This document shows, in pieces, positions 22,341 to 33,540 of a DNA stretch of 64,000 nt; within the stretch, counting starts at the first letter, position 1; each line of letters starts with the position of its first letter. The translations under genes were made by a program, and so were the position numbers. The notes beneath the pieces were generated by a model. It was not told the DNA's origin. It saw only the letters and a program-made list of their open reading frames with translations, and ran no database searches. Source of the DNA: Onthophagus taurus (lineage: Eukaryota > Arthropoda > Insecta > Coleoptera > Scarabaeidae); assembly GCF_036711975.1 (NCBI RefSeq), contig NC_091971.1:17305501-17369500 (forward strand), given 5' to 3'.

Positions 22341-24180
22341 CATGCAGTTTACGTCAGTTCTTCATGTTCAACCACCCAGTCTCTGCCAACTTATAACTAA
22401 TATGGTCATATTTACGAATTCCGTAAATACACCTTAGATAACCGATCTGGAAGTTCTGGATACGACGCCCACTCGCCCCCGTTAAATTTGGACCATAAAA
22501 GCATAAGCTATCACACAGCATAATTTTTAATTTCTTATTTAAGACATCCCGATGGGCACCTGGCCACATGCTTCTCAAACCTCAACTGATGATCCAATGT
22601 AACTCCTAAAATTTTTATATCATCAGAAACAGTAAGAGGTTCGCCATCCATCACCAATTGACCGGAAATCAAAGGTTTAATTGGTCTCCTTGTGACACTA
22701 CCGCAAAACAGAAGAACAGAAGACTTGGATGGATTAAGCTGGCGTTTCGCAACATCAGAAAATAATGCTACATCTGAGTTAAATTTTATGCAGGCATCAT
22801 CCCAATTATTTGGATTAAAATTCAGCAGAATCTGTGTATCATCTGCATACAAATAAAGCTGCCAATGCTCAAGAACTTGGTTAAAATCAGATGTATAAAT
22901 AGAGAACAACATCTGACTATTAATCTTCACAACCTGAGACTTATCCGACAAAAATGACTTTATCAAAATTAAAGCCCGATTTCTAAGACCAAAGTAATGA
23001 AGTTTAGATGCAAGTATATTATGATTTATTGTATCAAATGCTTTGGTGAAGTCCAACGATAACAAAAGTGCGGCTTACCCGGCCTCTCTAGAAGCAAATA
23101 CCTTATCTGTAAGGTTCAATAAAGCTGTTGCGCAACTGAAACCCGAACGAAACCCAGATTGTTGATCAGGCAGTATATTATTACTTCGCAGTGTGCTCTA
23201 AGTTGCTTTTCCAAGACTCTTTCTAAAATTTTTGACATCACTGGCAGGATACTGATCGGTCTAAAATCCTGTAGGGCAGAAGGGGACGACACTTTCGGTA
23301 ACACAATTACTGCAGCCCTCTTCTAGGCATCCGGAAAAACTGATTGATGAATAACAGCGCTGCAGTTTGAATGTTATTAATTATTATATATACTTCATGT
23401 TCATCAACGGGCATAAAAGCTTGCATTATCTGCACTCTTGGGATTAGTCTGAATATAAAGTGCAGAATCACCGTGAACAAAATAATTATTTAAATCGTTT
23501 GGAGGAAAAAATGTTAGGTACCTTATTACAGTTTTTATTTATATTTAAAAGTTTAATCTTCCTCCAAAGAACTTTTGGATCTTTACTACGTAAGGCGTAG
23601 TCATAGTATGCCTTCTTTTCAGCCCGCACGCGTGATGTTTCCAGATTGAGATGCAACTTGTATAAAACCCAGTCTTGAGTTAGCTTGGACTTTTTAAGCG
23701 CATCATCTCGAATAGACATTAGAAGTTTAGTATTATCTGTTAGCTAGGGACTGGGAGGCTTTGTAAATCGTCTAGTTTTTAAAGCTGCATGCAAATCCAT
23801 CAGATTAAGTAAACAGTTATTAAAAAAAGTTATTTCCTGATCACATATGTTTCTCCACGGAATTGATTTCAAATCATTCTAGAATTGTGGCAAATTAATG
23901 TTTTTCACATCCCTGTATGAACGATAAATTGCAGCAGGCCTAACCATATCAAATGCCAGTTCACACTTCGATACTAGTAAACAGCTGAACATTTGTTGTA
24001 AAAACTGGATCAAGTAAAGTTTGTGAATTTTGTGTAATTCTTATGGGTTCAGTGACTAACTGATGTAAGCCAATAGAAGTGGCAAATGAGTGAAGAAGTC
24101 TTGTTGAGGGAGAATCAAGTTTAAGAAGATCTACTTCGTGCCTAACATAGGTTATTTCTCAACTTGGAAAACCGTGGAAA
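22340..24180 (-). mobile_element. Decayed non-LTR retrotransposon ORF2
   Basis: Antisense frames show, from 5' to 3': TSRVRAEKKAYYDYALRSKD (23719-23486), ALQDFRPISILPVMSKILER (RT start, about 23270-23210), LSLDFTKAFDTINHNILASK (about 23060), the catalytic LYADDTQILL (about 22850-22820) and ISYKLAETGWLNMKN (about 22360). Several stops and frameshifts separate them. The order and the F/YADD box make the LINE call safe; the clade is not certain. Confidence 0.8.
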
Positions 24181-24189
24181 TATTAATGG

Positions 24190-24600
24190 TCTCAAAACCG
24201 GGAAAAAGCCGGTTACAGACATATAAGATTATTACTAACGCTGTCAAAGATTTGTGAATGCAAGATTATCAAATGAAATTGAGACGATTATCCCTAATAT
24301 CCAGTTTGGATTTGGAAATCTCATTCAATTATTCATCAATTGACGCAGCTTATAAACACCATTGAACAAGGGTTTGAACAACTGAAATGCGAATTAAATA
24401 ATATAGATCTACCAAACTACGTATTAGTGATAATATTGGAAAATCGCACCTTTATTGTCCGTATTAATGGAAAGCTGGAGTTTCTTAGGAAACCGCCTTT
24501 ATATCCGAAGTCCGTTCTAAAGAGGTCCGTTATATCTAGGTTTTACCATACCAATCTAAATAAGGGATTTGATCATTCTAGATCAGATGGCATATTTTAA
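24190..24600 (+). mobile_element. Jockey-like RT fragment
   Basis: The + strand carries RLSNEIETIIPNIQFGF (broken frame) and then LINTIEQGFEQ, YVLVIILENRTFIVRINGKL. This matches the stretch before the GVPQGS box in jockey-clade polymerases. Everything after is lost. It is opposite in orientation to the neighbouring LINE. Confidence 0.55.
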
Positions 24601-25277
24601 TCCATCATCAGTATTAAAATGGCATTAATCAAAACCATAATGCATTAGTATATATGTAAGAATGTGTAGATTCCACCTTAATCTTATGGATGATCAGGAA
24701 AATATAGTGCGCATCATAAGTAAAGTGTTTATCACTTTTAGTTTTTCCGGAAAATGGGTCAACTTTGTTTTTTTTAGTGGAACACCTCTATATTATAACA
24801 TTTTCTGACAGAGCTAAAAAGTACGAATTCAGTGATACCTCGCAATGATTAATTGATTTTTGTGTATTTCCAAAGCTAAAACATCACCTTCTCCTTAATT
24901 GCTACAATTTAATCTTAATCATGATCCATGATTGGCAATCTTGGGGATAACGATCAGGATTAAAACGTACCAATCGCAGATTTTCATTCTATATTTTACC
25001 AATGTACAGCTATCTTCACGTTAGTATAAATATTACGATTTTTTTGTCGTCAGATCATCACTATCCAATGCACAACCTAGATATTAAAATATCACCTCAA
25101 CGATCTCTAAATTAAAATTTGTATTTATAATGCAACCACCAACAATTTTAATTTTTAAAATCAAATTAGAATGTATTTTGATTTTCCAATCAGTACTTGA
25201 CAAATCATGTCAATTATCGGCACTTGTCACTTAAAAAAAAATTAAGTCACAAATCTAATCAAATCCAGTTACGCAAA
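24601..25277. other. Non-coding stretch upstream of the pogo-like gene
   Basis: 677 bp, AT-rich, no ORF supported. It probably contains the promoter or 5' UTR of the pogo-like ORF; no terminal inverted repeat was seen. Confidence 0.35.
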
Positions 25278-26711
25278 ATGCAAAATATGCCTCCTTCGAA
25301 AAGAAAAATGCACGCTTATACCGAAGAAGCCATGCAAAATGCTTTGGCGGAGGTACAACGGGGTATGCGAGTTGCAACCGCAGCTAAACTCTACGAAGTT
25401 CCCAGAGTAACCCTTCTTTATAAAGTAAAAGGTACGACACCCCCTTACAGAAGAATGGGGCCTGAATCAATTTTGAGTCCCCACGAAGAACACATTTTGG
25501 TTGAGTGGATAATATCCGTTCGAAAAGCTGGATTTTATATTGGTATGAATGAATTGTTTAATAGCGTTCAATATCATGTTATTAAAAATAAACGATTAAA
25601 TCCGTTTAAAAATAATCGTCCGGGAAGAACTTGGTTTGTTGGATTTAAAAGGAGAAATCCCCGTGTGATCCCTCATATGATAAAACCGAAAGTTTCTGTA
25701 ACGAAAGAAAACATTTTGAGATGGTTTGACGGAATGATCAGATATTTAAAAGATAAAAAAGAAAATATAAATATATTTGATGACCCCCGCCGGATTTTTA
25801 ATGCTGACGAAGTGGCCCTTTTTCTTAATCCAGAAAAAAATAAAGGTTTTGTAGGTAAAAATGAAAAAAATTACCAACTTAATTTATCAGAAACGGATTA
25901 TTTAACCGTCTTTATAACGGGAAATGCGCAAGGTGAATTAACCCCGCCTTTAATCGTATTTAAAGACAATTTCCCAGAAAACATAACGAACAATTTACCA
26001 GAAAAATGGGGTATTGGAAAAACCGAAACGGGTTGGGTTAATTCCGAAATTTTTTTTAATTTCATTTCAAAAGTTTTCCAACCTTTTTTGATACAAAAAC
26101 AAATTCAATTACCTGTTATACTTTTTCTTGACGCCCAAAAATATTACGTCACATTACATACCAGCCAATTCTGCGATGAAAACGGTATCATCCTGATAGC
26201 TTTTTATCCAAAAACATCCAATTTTATGGGACCCATGGAATTAAGCGTCTTTCAAACGTTAAAACTCATTTGGAGTCAAAATCTAGTTAACACCGTTACT
26301 AAATTAGAATTTCCTTTTGTTTTAAAAGGAAATTTAGAAGAAATCGAACCAAAAATCCTTCAGGAAGGTTTCAAAAAGTCCGGATTAGTTCCCTTTAGTC
26401 CGAAATCTTTACAAACTGAATTTGCATTTTCCGAAAATACGAAACAAAACGAAGCTACTTCTACGAAAGAAAACATTTACGAGTTAAAAGCAGGTTTGGA
26501 ATTTTTAGAGAAATACGTTGATAATGAGAAAATTGAACAATTTAAAACTTCGAACGTATGGAAAGGAGATCTTTGTGATCTTGGATTATTTAATTTGTGG
26601 AAAAAAATTAGTAAAGCTTTAAACCAAGGATATTATGAATTTAATAACGATGATTCAATGGCCAGTTTACATAGTTTTGAAAGTGTTATTGAAATTGATG
26701 ATACACCCTGA
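25278..26711 (+). CDS. Pogo/Tigger-type transposase-derived protein, intact ORF
   Basis: A 477-residue uninterrupted ORF. The frame is open from 25197, but the first ATG is at 25278. An N-terminal psq/CENP-B HTH occupies about 11-55 (YTEEAMQNALAEVQRGMRVA, VPRVTLLYKVKG). A second CENP-B HTH occupies about 65-125 (SPHEEHILVEWIISVRKAGF, GRTWFVGFKRR). The DDE_1 fold follows: FNADEVALF (first Asp, residue 177) and LFLDAQKYY (second Asp, 285). The usual QPLDVxVF motif reads GPMELSVF, with Glu at 321 where the third Asp belongs. The second motif lacks the customary His. No terminal inverted repeats were seen. In a neighbourhood of shattered transposons an intact 1.4 kb ORF suggests either a recent pogo element or, more likely, a host-domesticated jerky/CENP-B-like DNA-binding gene. 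Confidence 0.75.
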   Translation: MQNMPPSKRKMHAYTEEAMQNALAEVQRGMRVATAAKLYEVPRVTLLYKVKGTTPPYRRMGPESILSPHEEHILVEWIISVRKAGFYIGMNELFNSVQYHVIKNKRLNPFKNNRPGRTWFVGFKRRNPRVIPHMIKPKVSVTKENILRWFDGMIRYLKDKKENINIFDDPRRIFNADEVALFLNPEKNKGFVGKNEKNYQLNLSETDYLTVFITGNAQGELTPPLIVFKDNFPENITNNLPEKWGIGKTETGWVNSEIFFNFISKVFQPFLIQKQIQLPVILFLDAQKYYVTLHTSQFCDENGIILIAFYPKTSNFMGPMELSVFQTLKLIWSQNLVNTVTKLEFPFVLKGNLEEIEPKILQEGFKKSGLVPFSPKSLQTEFAFSENTKQNEATSTKENIYELKAGLEFLEKYVDNEKIEQFKTSNVWKGDLCDLGLFNLWKKISKALNQGYYEFNNDDSMASLHSFESVIEIDDTP

Positions 26712-26827
26712 GTTGAAATGATTGTTTTTGTTGATAAAGTTTTGTTATTGTTGTGTTAAAATAAAATACGATTAAATGTCTCAAACGACACCTGCCTCTA
26801 TAATAGTTTTTTATGTATTAAGGGTGT

Positions 26828-26880
26828 AATTAAGGCGTTTGTGTCTGAAGGCGTCAGTTGAGGGCCACAAACGCTAATTA
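26828..26880. repeat. Short inverted repeat
   Basis: AATTAAGGCGTTTGTG and, after a loop of about 22 nt, CACAAACGCTAATT form a stem with one bulge. It lies 117 bp after the pogo-like ORF stop and could be a 3' UTR hairpin or a transposon end. Confidence 0.45.
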
Positions 26881-26959
26881 TGCTCGTGGTACTTACATAC
26901 AAAATTTGATGTCTGGTCGAAGTTTTGAATTTTATAATAATTTAGGTAGATTCAATTTT

Positions 26960-27430
26960 AAAATAGTCCGCGTTTGACAGCACAGACGAGTAGACGTGTC
27001 GAACGTGATAACAAATTCACCCGCAAGACCGGTATTTTTATTAAATCATCTTGTGATGGCCACGTGTACGAAGCAAACCATTACAATATAGAAACAAAAT
27101 AACCGTAAAACGTGCCTTCCCAGAGGGGAAAGGCTGCTAGGTAAGAATGGACTATCCTGACGATAATACTGCAACAAAACAATTAGATAACAACAAAAGA
27201 AAAAGGGATGAATTGTCACCTCCAAAGCAACAAATATTATCCATTAACAACCATCCAAACAGACGAAACAGATGATCAACCAACTCCTGTAAAATCTCTT
27301 AAAATTCCACCAATATTTTTATATAACGTAATAAATTATTAAGAAGTATTACAAGATGTTAAAACAAAAGTAACCAAAGAATTTACAACTAAATATACTA
27401 ATAATAATATAGTATAACTCGTCTTAATTT
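26960..27430 (+). mobile_element. 5' fragment of a jockey-like retrotransposon (5' UTR and ORF1 start)
   Basis: From ATG at about 27149 the + strand reads MDYPDDNTATKQLDNNKRKR and, after frameshifts, LKIPPIFLYNVINY and VLQDVKTKVTKEFTTKYTNN. These are gag-like ORF1 phrases of jockey-type elements. The copy ends abruptly in an ATAATAATATAGTATAA run. Confidence 0.5.
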
Positions 27431-27777
27431 TAACCAAGATTGACAAAACTGTCCTTTTTTAAGGTTGCTGCCTGTCGGGTAGAAAGTTGCTGGATAAACG
27501 GTTCACTGAGGTTATCTGTTAGGCAAGTTTATCTATGAGTTGCGTATCTAACAGATTTAACTCGACATTGATAAACCGGCCCTAAATGACAAGTTTTAAT
27601 GTATCTTTAACAATAAAGCGGAATTTATTGTTAAAGCATTTTCATGTTAGATTTAAATTATGGTTATTAACTCAAAGTTTATTGATTTCTTATAAATAAA
27701 AGTACAACTACACAACAATAAATTTACTCCACGTTTTTGTAGAATATAATATAGACATTAAAAATACACAAAAAAAT
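27431..27777. other. Non-coding stretch 3' of the amine oxidase
   Basis: No ORF. Contains the 3' UTR of the - strand amine oxidase and a repeat-like passage with two TTTATC/GATAAAC phrases and an AACCGGCCC ending. I could not assign it to a family. Confidence 0.3.
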
Positions 27778-29538
27778 CTAAAGTTTCGGTGGTGGTCCTC
27801 CGAGTTTTTTCGTCAATTGTATAATCCTCTCAGCTTCCCTAACTCCACTTAAACGAGCACCATGAACGGTTGAATAATGACCAGCACACGTAGCTTCCCC
27901 GGCAAATAATAAAATAGGAGGTTCCGGTTCGCAAGGACCAGGCAAAGGCATCGATAAATCACATTGATGTCCAATTGTTGAATTTAACCCCATATAGCTA
28001 TAAGATCCGCAAAAATAAGGATCTGTAACCCATTTTGAGCGAAGAATCGTGGAAGGATACGGTAAAGACGCATCTCCAGTGAATTGTCTCAAAACTTTAG
28101 TTATTCCTTCCGCGACTTCTTCATCGGAAGCTTTCTCCATAACTGCAGCTTCTGGACCGGAAACGTACGCACAAAGGACGTGTTTGCTACCTTCGACTTC
28201 TTCGACCGAACTTAAACCTCTCGTCCAATCACAACGTGAAGCTAATTCATCTGCAGACCAAGCGAATTTAATCCCACCTTCGCGCCAAACCCAAAACGGT
28301 CGGGCGTAATCTAAGAATACTTTATTAACCTGTCCGAAACCTAAAGCCTTTATAGCTTCAATTTTTTCGGATGGCAAAGTTGGGCAGAAAAGCTTATCAG
28401 CATGTTGTTTCAAAACTCCTAAAGAAACCGTGACAACTACGTAATCTGCGCAAAATTCATCGCCATCGCAGCATTGTACCACTGCTCTTGGTCCTTTATT
28501 TCTACTTTGAACAGCACCCCATCGAATATTACCAACCGGTTTGCAATATTTTAAACTGCAATCGGGTAATTCCCGGAGAAGGGGTGCAAGAACTCCAACA
28601 AAGCCCAACGGTACTCGAACATTCCCACCGGGAATTGATATGTAACTACCGTAATTTTCCGCACTTATTCTTGTTAGATCTTCACCCCATCTTGATCTAA
28701 TTCCACTTGTCATACCATACATTATTCTAGACGCATCATATCTAAGAAGAAAAAATATGAACACAAAATCGGAATTAAATTTGTTATAGACCTTTGGTCC
28801 TCCGGAAAGTTTTGTAACTCTTGTTGTATTCTAACACTGAAAAAGTTCATTAAAGACCCATGTTTACCACCACCCAAACTGAATAAAAGCGAAGCCTCGT
28901 GTTCAATTTGTTTAAAAACATGATAAGCCGTACAACTAACTGGTGCATCTATCGCTCTACCATCACTCGTGCAAAATAAACCTTTGTTCGGATCAATTCT
29001 CGGTACAGGTTGTTGTAGAAGACCTTCTTGAGCTGCCAAATTATAAACCGGATTTGCGCTACATCCACCTTCGATGTAATGAGCACCCATTTCAGCGATA
29101 ACATCACCCAGCCAACACGAGTGAATTCTTCCACCAGGTCTAAAATGGTTTCCAATATATTTTTAAGAAAATGTCTAAATTATTTTATCTTACCTATCTG
29201 TGGCTTCTAAAATAGTAAAATTACTAATTCCACTTTGAGATAATCGGTGAGCAGCTGAAAGTCCAGCAATTCCAGCGCCAACAATAACAACTGCTGGTTC
29301 TGGTTTACAAGGATCAACCATAGAATCCGTGATATGGCATACTTCGAAATTGGTCGCTTTGGCGTGATGGGTAGGTGAAGAAACGGAAAAGAAGCATGTG
29401 TTTGTAGATGAAGTATTTCTAAGTAAAAAACACCTACAAGAATGAGTTTCTGAAGAGGTTTCTTGATACTTACTGTTTGTTGTACCGCTTTAAATATTTG
29501 CAGACAGCGGACGGTGCTCGACCACACGAAAACCACAT
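27778..29538 (-). CDS. FAD-dependent polyamine (spermine/acetylpolyamine) oxidase-like protein, four exons
   Basis: Exons in transcript order are 29538-29474, 29418-29194, 29139-28792 and 28741-27778. Phases match and they sum to 1602 nt (533 residues). The dinucleotide-binding motif VVIVGAGIAGLSAAHRL lies at about 60-76, followed by ILEATDRPGGRIHS. The substrate-side segment is EMGAHYIEGGCSANPVY. The C-terminal FAD motif is LLFAGEATCAGHYSTVHGAR then SGVREAER. These order it with the flavin monoamine oxidase family, closest to spermine/N1-acetylpolyamine oxidases that oxidise polyamines with H2O2 release. The GWG segment normally found before the C-terminus is not obvious. The short first exon (MWFSCGRAPSAVCKYLKRY) has no clear targeting signal, and the C-terminus GGPPPKL could act as a weak PTS1-like end. 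Confidence 0.85.
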
Positions 29539-29834
29539 CTTTGATTCATACGGGAATTTCACGGTTCACACATATGACATTTTTGAAAATGACGAGTTTT
29601 CTTTTTTAAAGGAAAAATGTTAAAAGCGTTTTACATTTGTTTGACATTGATTAGAAGAATTTTGTATGTTGTTACTATGCATTTATCAAAAAAAAATATT
29701 TTTTTAGGTTAAGATAGAATAAAAAGACCTGAATGTACAATGTTTTTATATAAATTTATTTACAAAACAATTTTATCAACACACCACCAAAGGTTTACGA
29801 TTTTAATTAAAATTTTCTTAACCGATAAAATTCT

Positions 29835-30284
29835 TTATGAAAATTTTTTGCTAAATTTATTGTTAAATTCATAATCTTCATCCTCATCTGGACAAAAATC
29901 ATCATCCGAATCGTCTAGAGAAATTCCATTATTACCAGATTGATACGCCAAGGTGTTTCTAGGAATTCTCCGATAGTTTGGACACTTTCTCTTCGTAAAG
30001 AACATCTTCATGATACGTCTCTTTAATTTATATGCCCGATCACAAACGTCTGTTAGAAATACCGAGACACCACCATACCTTATTAATCTAAAAGTTGCAG
30101 AAACATTAAATGAAAAAAATTAGAAATCTTTTTTTTATGCGTTTTTATTAGTTTCTTTTAAGTTTCGCCTTCAATAAAATTATTAATAGTTGGGTACTCA
30201 GAACCTAACGGACAGTTACACGCCAACGAAGTTCTCGAGTTTTTATTATCATATTCGGAATAGTTTCCTAGGAGTATATTCAAC
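29835..30284 (-). CDS. Candidate 3' exons of an unidentified gene
   Basis: Two phase-compatible exon candidates on the - strand: 30284-30198 (LNILLGNYSEYDNKN..LACNCPLGSE) and 30087-29835, which ends at a stop (LIRYGGVSVFLTDVCDRAYK, LKRRIMKMFFTKRKCPNYRR, acidic tail LDDSDDDFCPDEDEDYEF). Acceptors are TTTGTTTTAG and CAACTTTTAG; the donor GTACCC is weak. An AATAAA for the - strand lies near 29755. I do not recognise the family. Upstream exons were not found; the next 2 kb is repeat-like. It could also be a transposon ORF or chance. Confidence 0.35.
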
Positions 30285-31600
30285 CTAAAACAAATTCCAA
30301 TCACAGATTTTTTTATTAGTTAGGTTCTGTTACCTTTTTATGTTTTTTATAAAAGTACAGGGTGTTTCAATTTTTTTAAAGTGATAAAAACATTAAAATT
30401 CACACCAAGGAAATATAAGTCAGAAATAGTTTAGTTTTTGAAATACAGGGTGTTGAAACAATCGTTTTGTATTGATGCATCTCGAACATTTTAGATGATT
30501 ATGTTAACCTTCAATTATCTTGACACGTGTTTGTAAAATCTGACAAGTGTATAAGTTATTCGTAACATAACTGATCAACTAAAATGTATGTTCCCGTATT
30601 GTTAAGTCAAGATGACGTAGCTGAGTGTACATTACTAATAGACCAAGATATGAGTTTATCGTAGATACAAGTACTTTTTTTGCTTATAAAGTTAGATTCA
30701 ATCCCATAGGAATTTTTATCAAAATAAGTCATTTATCTATGTGCCTCAAGAAGAAAATAGTTGCGGTAATTGTAAGCTCTTCTATGTAGAAGTAATCTTT
30801 GCAATTTCTACACGATAACATATCATAAGTTAGTGTCTGAAATGTCAAAATAAATAAAGATATTAAAAAAGTATCATCACAAATTGATTTTTTATCACCA
30901 TGTTTATTTCATCACCAAGGTCCGCACTGTTTAGGAAATGTGCACCTCTTCACATGAAACGAATTAAAACAGGTTCCCTTTCATGCATCGTTTTATATTG
31001 CTGAAATTTGAGACTGGAGTGCGGTGCGTTTGAAAATCACTTTTCTAAACTGTCCATGCCCTGGTTATCACAGATTGTGGAAAGGAGTAACCTGAACCAA
31101 AAGTAACCTGAGTTTATATTATTGACAACTGTGCTAACTAAGGACAATTCTCTCTTACTGAATTCACCTTGAAAATAAACGAGAACGAGTATATACATAA
31201 AGTTGTATTCTCAACCTGAAACTGCCATAAAATTGAAAACTTAAACGGTCGCTACAATATAAAAAGTAGAAAAGTTCTTGGAAATACTGATCATTGCAAG
31301 AGGATTAAAGCAACGGGTGCGTTCAGTAACCGTCAACATTAGGAGACCAAACTGTTGGTGAACGCAAAACCAATTTGAGCAACTTGGGCATATGCCTATT
31401 TGAATACGACGTGATGAACGTTTTGTGTGACAGCGGCGATATGCCGTGAGAAATAGTCCGTCCATTAAAGCGCTATCACAATCGTAAAACATTTGCACCC
31501 TTTCAAGGAAAACTTTTCATAAAAAATTGGTAGTGACCACATTAAAAGTTAAAAGCAACAAAAATAAATTTATATAAAAGCCGGAGACAGAAATCTAATC
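30285..31600. other. Repeat-like spacer
   Basis: No gene supported. Two ACAGGGTGTT(T/G)-type phrases near 30357 and 30446 resemble transposon ends common in insects. The rest is AT-rich or weakly coding-like without recognisable protein. Confidence 0.35.
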
Positions 31601-31619
31601 TTTAATTCAGAATAAAATT

Positions 31620-31850
31620 ACAACAGGTGTCGGCATTAGATATAAACATGTTTAAAGAAAATCGAGGATGTCGGCTCGACACTAAAAAAACCTGGATAGG
31701 ACGACCAAGGACTTCGAAAATCGTGGAAAGCATGGAACGCGTGCTCCAGTCGGTTTGTGGAGCTCACCTTCTTTCGGTTTGCAATAGGGCAAGGTCCTTA
31801 AACGCTCCCAAAAGTTTCCTACATTGCATATTTTGAAAAGATGGGGTGAA
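31620..31850 (+). mobile_element. Tc1/mariner-type transposase HTH remnant
   Basis: The + strand reads KTWIGRPRTSKIVESMERVL, then LSVCNRARSLNAPKSFLHCI. This is the GRPRT hook between two HTH subdomains of IS630/Tc1-type transposases. The frame stops at 31832. Confidence 0.5.
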
Positions 31851-32029
31851 GATGCAACCACCCCTACAAGATACAGCTAGTGCAGAGCTAGTACTCAATA
31901 ACATCTTATTCAACCCCCTCTTCATACAACCCCATAAGTTGTAACCCAGTGGATTAAGGTTTAGAGATCTCGCTGACGAAATGTGAAATCTCGACTAAGC
32001 CAGTTATTAGGGTAATGATCATTTAGATG

Positions 32030-32560
32030 ACCAGTGACTTTTAACCGTCTTGCTAGAGGTACATGCTCCAACAATCATGAAAGTTCTAAATACATTTGTC
32101 CGATCAGACAAATAAATGGTCCTTAAGTTTCACACCTCATATTACAACGTTGATGTTCAATTATTGATGCATGTTATGTGTGTTGTTGATAACATCTTGA
32201 GTAAATTGTGATTCATCTGTATATAAAATGCCAATTCCTATTCTTATTCAACAATTGACAAAATACCACTGCCTCGGGATATCTTCTGACACCAAATGTT
32301 GAACACATTGTTGAATATAGCAAGTTTTCACTAAATGTGTGTACATTCGTCGCGTACTAACACTGGGGTTGGGGTTGACCATAGATCATGGCAAGGATAT
32401 TCTCTTCCTTTACTGTATTCTGCTATTCCTCGTTCGTGCTGAATGTGACGTTTGGAAATGAACTAGTTTCTCGCAAAGTACCGGCCATGTACACCAAAAT
32501 AAATGTTTACATTCAAGTAGTATCAAGCTAATGACGATTCTTAGTCATTAACTCTACTCA
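32030..32560 (-). mobile_element. Tc1/mariner-type transposase catalytic-domain remnant
   Basis: On the - strand, near 32230-32160, the text reads ILYTDESQFTQDVINNTHNM (the first catalytic Asp region, normally TDE..FT.DGINNTHN), followed by broken continuation to about 32040. Upstream - strand text to 32560 is the HTH side. Stops in every frame. Confidence 0.55.
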
Positions 32561-32929
32561 AAGGGTTAAACTGAGATCGTTTTAGCAGAATTTCTCAAAA
32601 TTTCTTTATCATAATAAATTTGCAAAGAAATAATATATCTTGTTATAAAAGTTGCTCAGTTAGAGCCATACCAGCTGCTTTATATTTTTGACTACATACA
32701 TAAACGAAAATTAATTTATTTTTTGTGGATAAAGCTTATAAAAGCTTGAAAAGTTTTTTTATCTTTACCCTTTTTGAAAGTATTTCCAAGATACCAACAA
32801 ACAGAAAAAGCTTGGTGATGTGTCAAAATGATCGATATAAAACATCTTCAGAATCTTTAACATAGCAAAAGAATTCAGTAACATTAAAGGACACCTTTTT
32901 CTTCTTTCGAATATGGATATTCCTATCGG

Positions 32930-33240
32930 TAGGCTATTGCCCGTTCATTGCCAATACGTCTTCCCTGAAAGATGAGATTCAACAAAGTCTGTCGTCTTTC
33001 ATTCTTTTTATGTTTATCCCAGAAACTTCGCCTCTATCTCACCCATCTTCCTATATCCTTATTCCGCATTGTTGTCTGATATCTTGGTTCTGTATTTTGT
33101 CGTTTTGCCTTGTATACTTCTTAATGTTTTCATCTCGATTGTTCTCATAATCTGTAGAGCCCTGCTTGTATCTTGTCTTGTCTCTGTCGCGTATGCTATG
33201 ATGGGTCTTACAGGTATTAGCCGAGTTAAAGGAAGTGTTT
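32930..33240 (-). mobile_element. LINE RT C-terminal remnant
   Basis: The - strand reads RPIIAYATETRQDTSRALQI then EMKTLRSIQGKTTKYRTK. This matches the conserved (V/I)RPI.TYA.ETR..T...EM.TLR.I.GKT region after the catalytic core in insect LINEs. Short and 5' truncated. Confidence 0.55.
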
Positions 33241-33279
33241 TCAAAGTTTTTTTGAATATGGTAAAAACTAGTGATGGAA

Positions 33280-33360
33280 CGGTTAATGATTTTGCGAAGA
33301 GCCGGATATTCGGTAACCCCTTCGGTCGGATATCCGGTTATCCGGCATATCTACCCGGCC
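33280..33360. repeat. GATATCCGG-rich transposon-end-like sequence
   Basis: Contains GAGCCGGATATTCGG and GGATATCCGGTTATCCGGCA. A similar inverted set (ATATCCGGATAGGCCGAA, GCCGGATATCCATATCC) lies at 34922-34970 beyond the satellite, as if a hAT-like element once bracketed the interval. Family call is inference. Confidence 0.35.
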
Positions 33361-33540
33361 ATTATGGTTATAATTTCTGGTACATTTCTGAAGTGATACC
33401 CTACATTGCCACATTATTGCGGTATTTGAATAAAAAATGAACTTAATAAGAAAGCTGATAAGATAGGTCAAATTATTTGGGTCCAAGATACAAAATGAAC
33501 TTTTTTGATGCTGATTTAACTAACGAAACAATTCTAAAAA

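Noticed and set aside
29207-29536. 109-codon - strand ORF at the 5' end of the amine oxidase
   Set aside because: It is out of frame with the FAD-binding motif; the spliced model using the GTAAGT donor at 29473 restores the family sequence, and this frame is a read-through of the intron.
33059-33440. 123-codon hydrophobic + strand ORF
   Set aside because: It is antisense to a recognisable LINE RT fragment and runs into the GATATCCGG repeat; hydrophobicity is a complement artefact.
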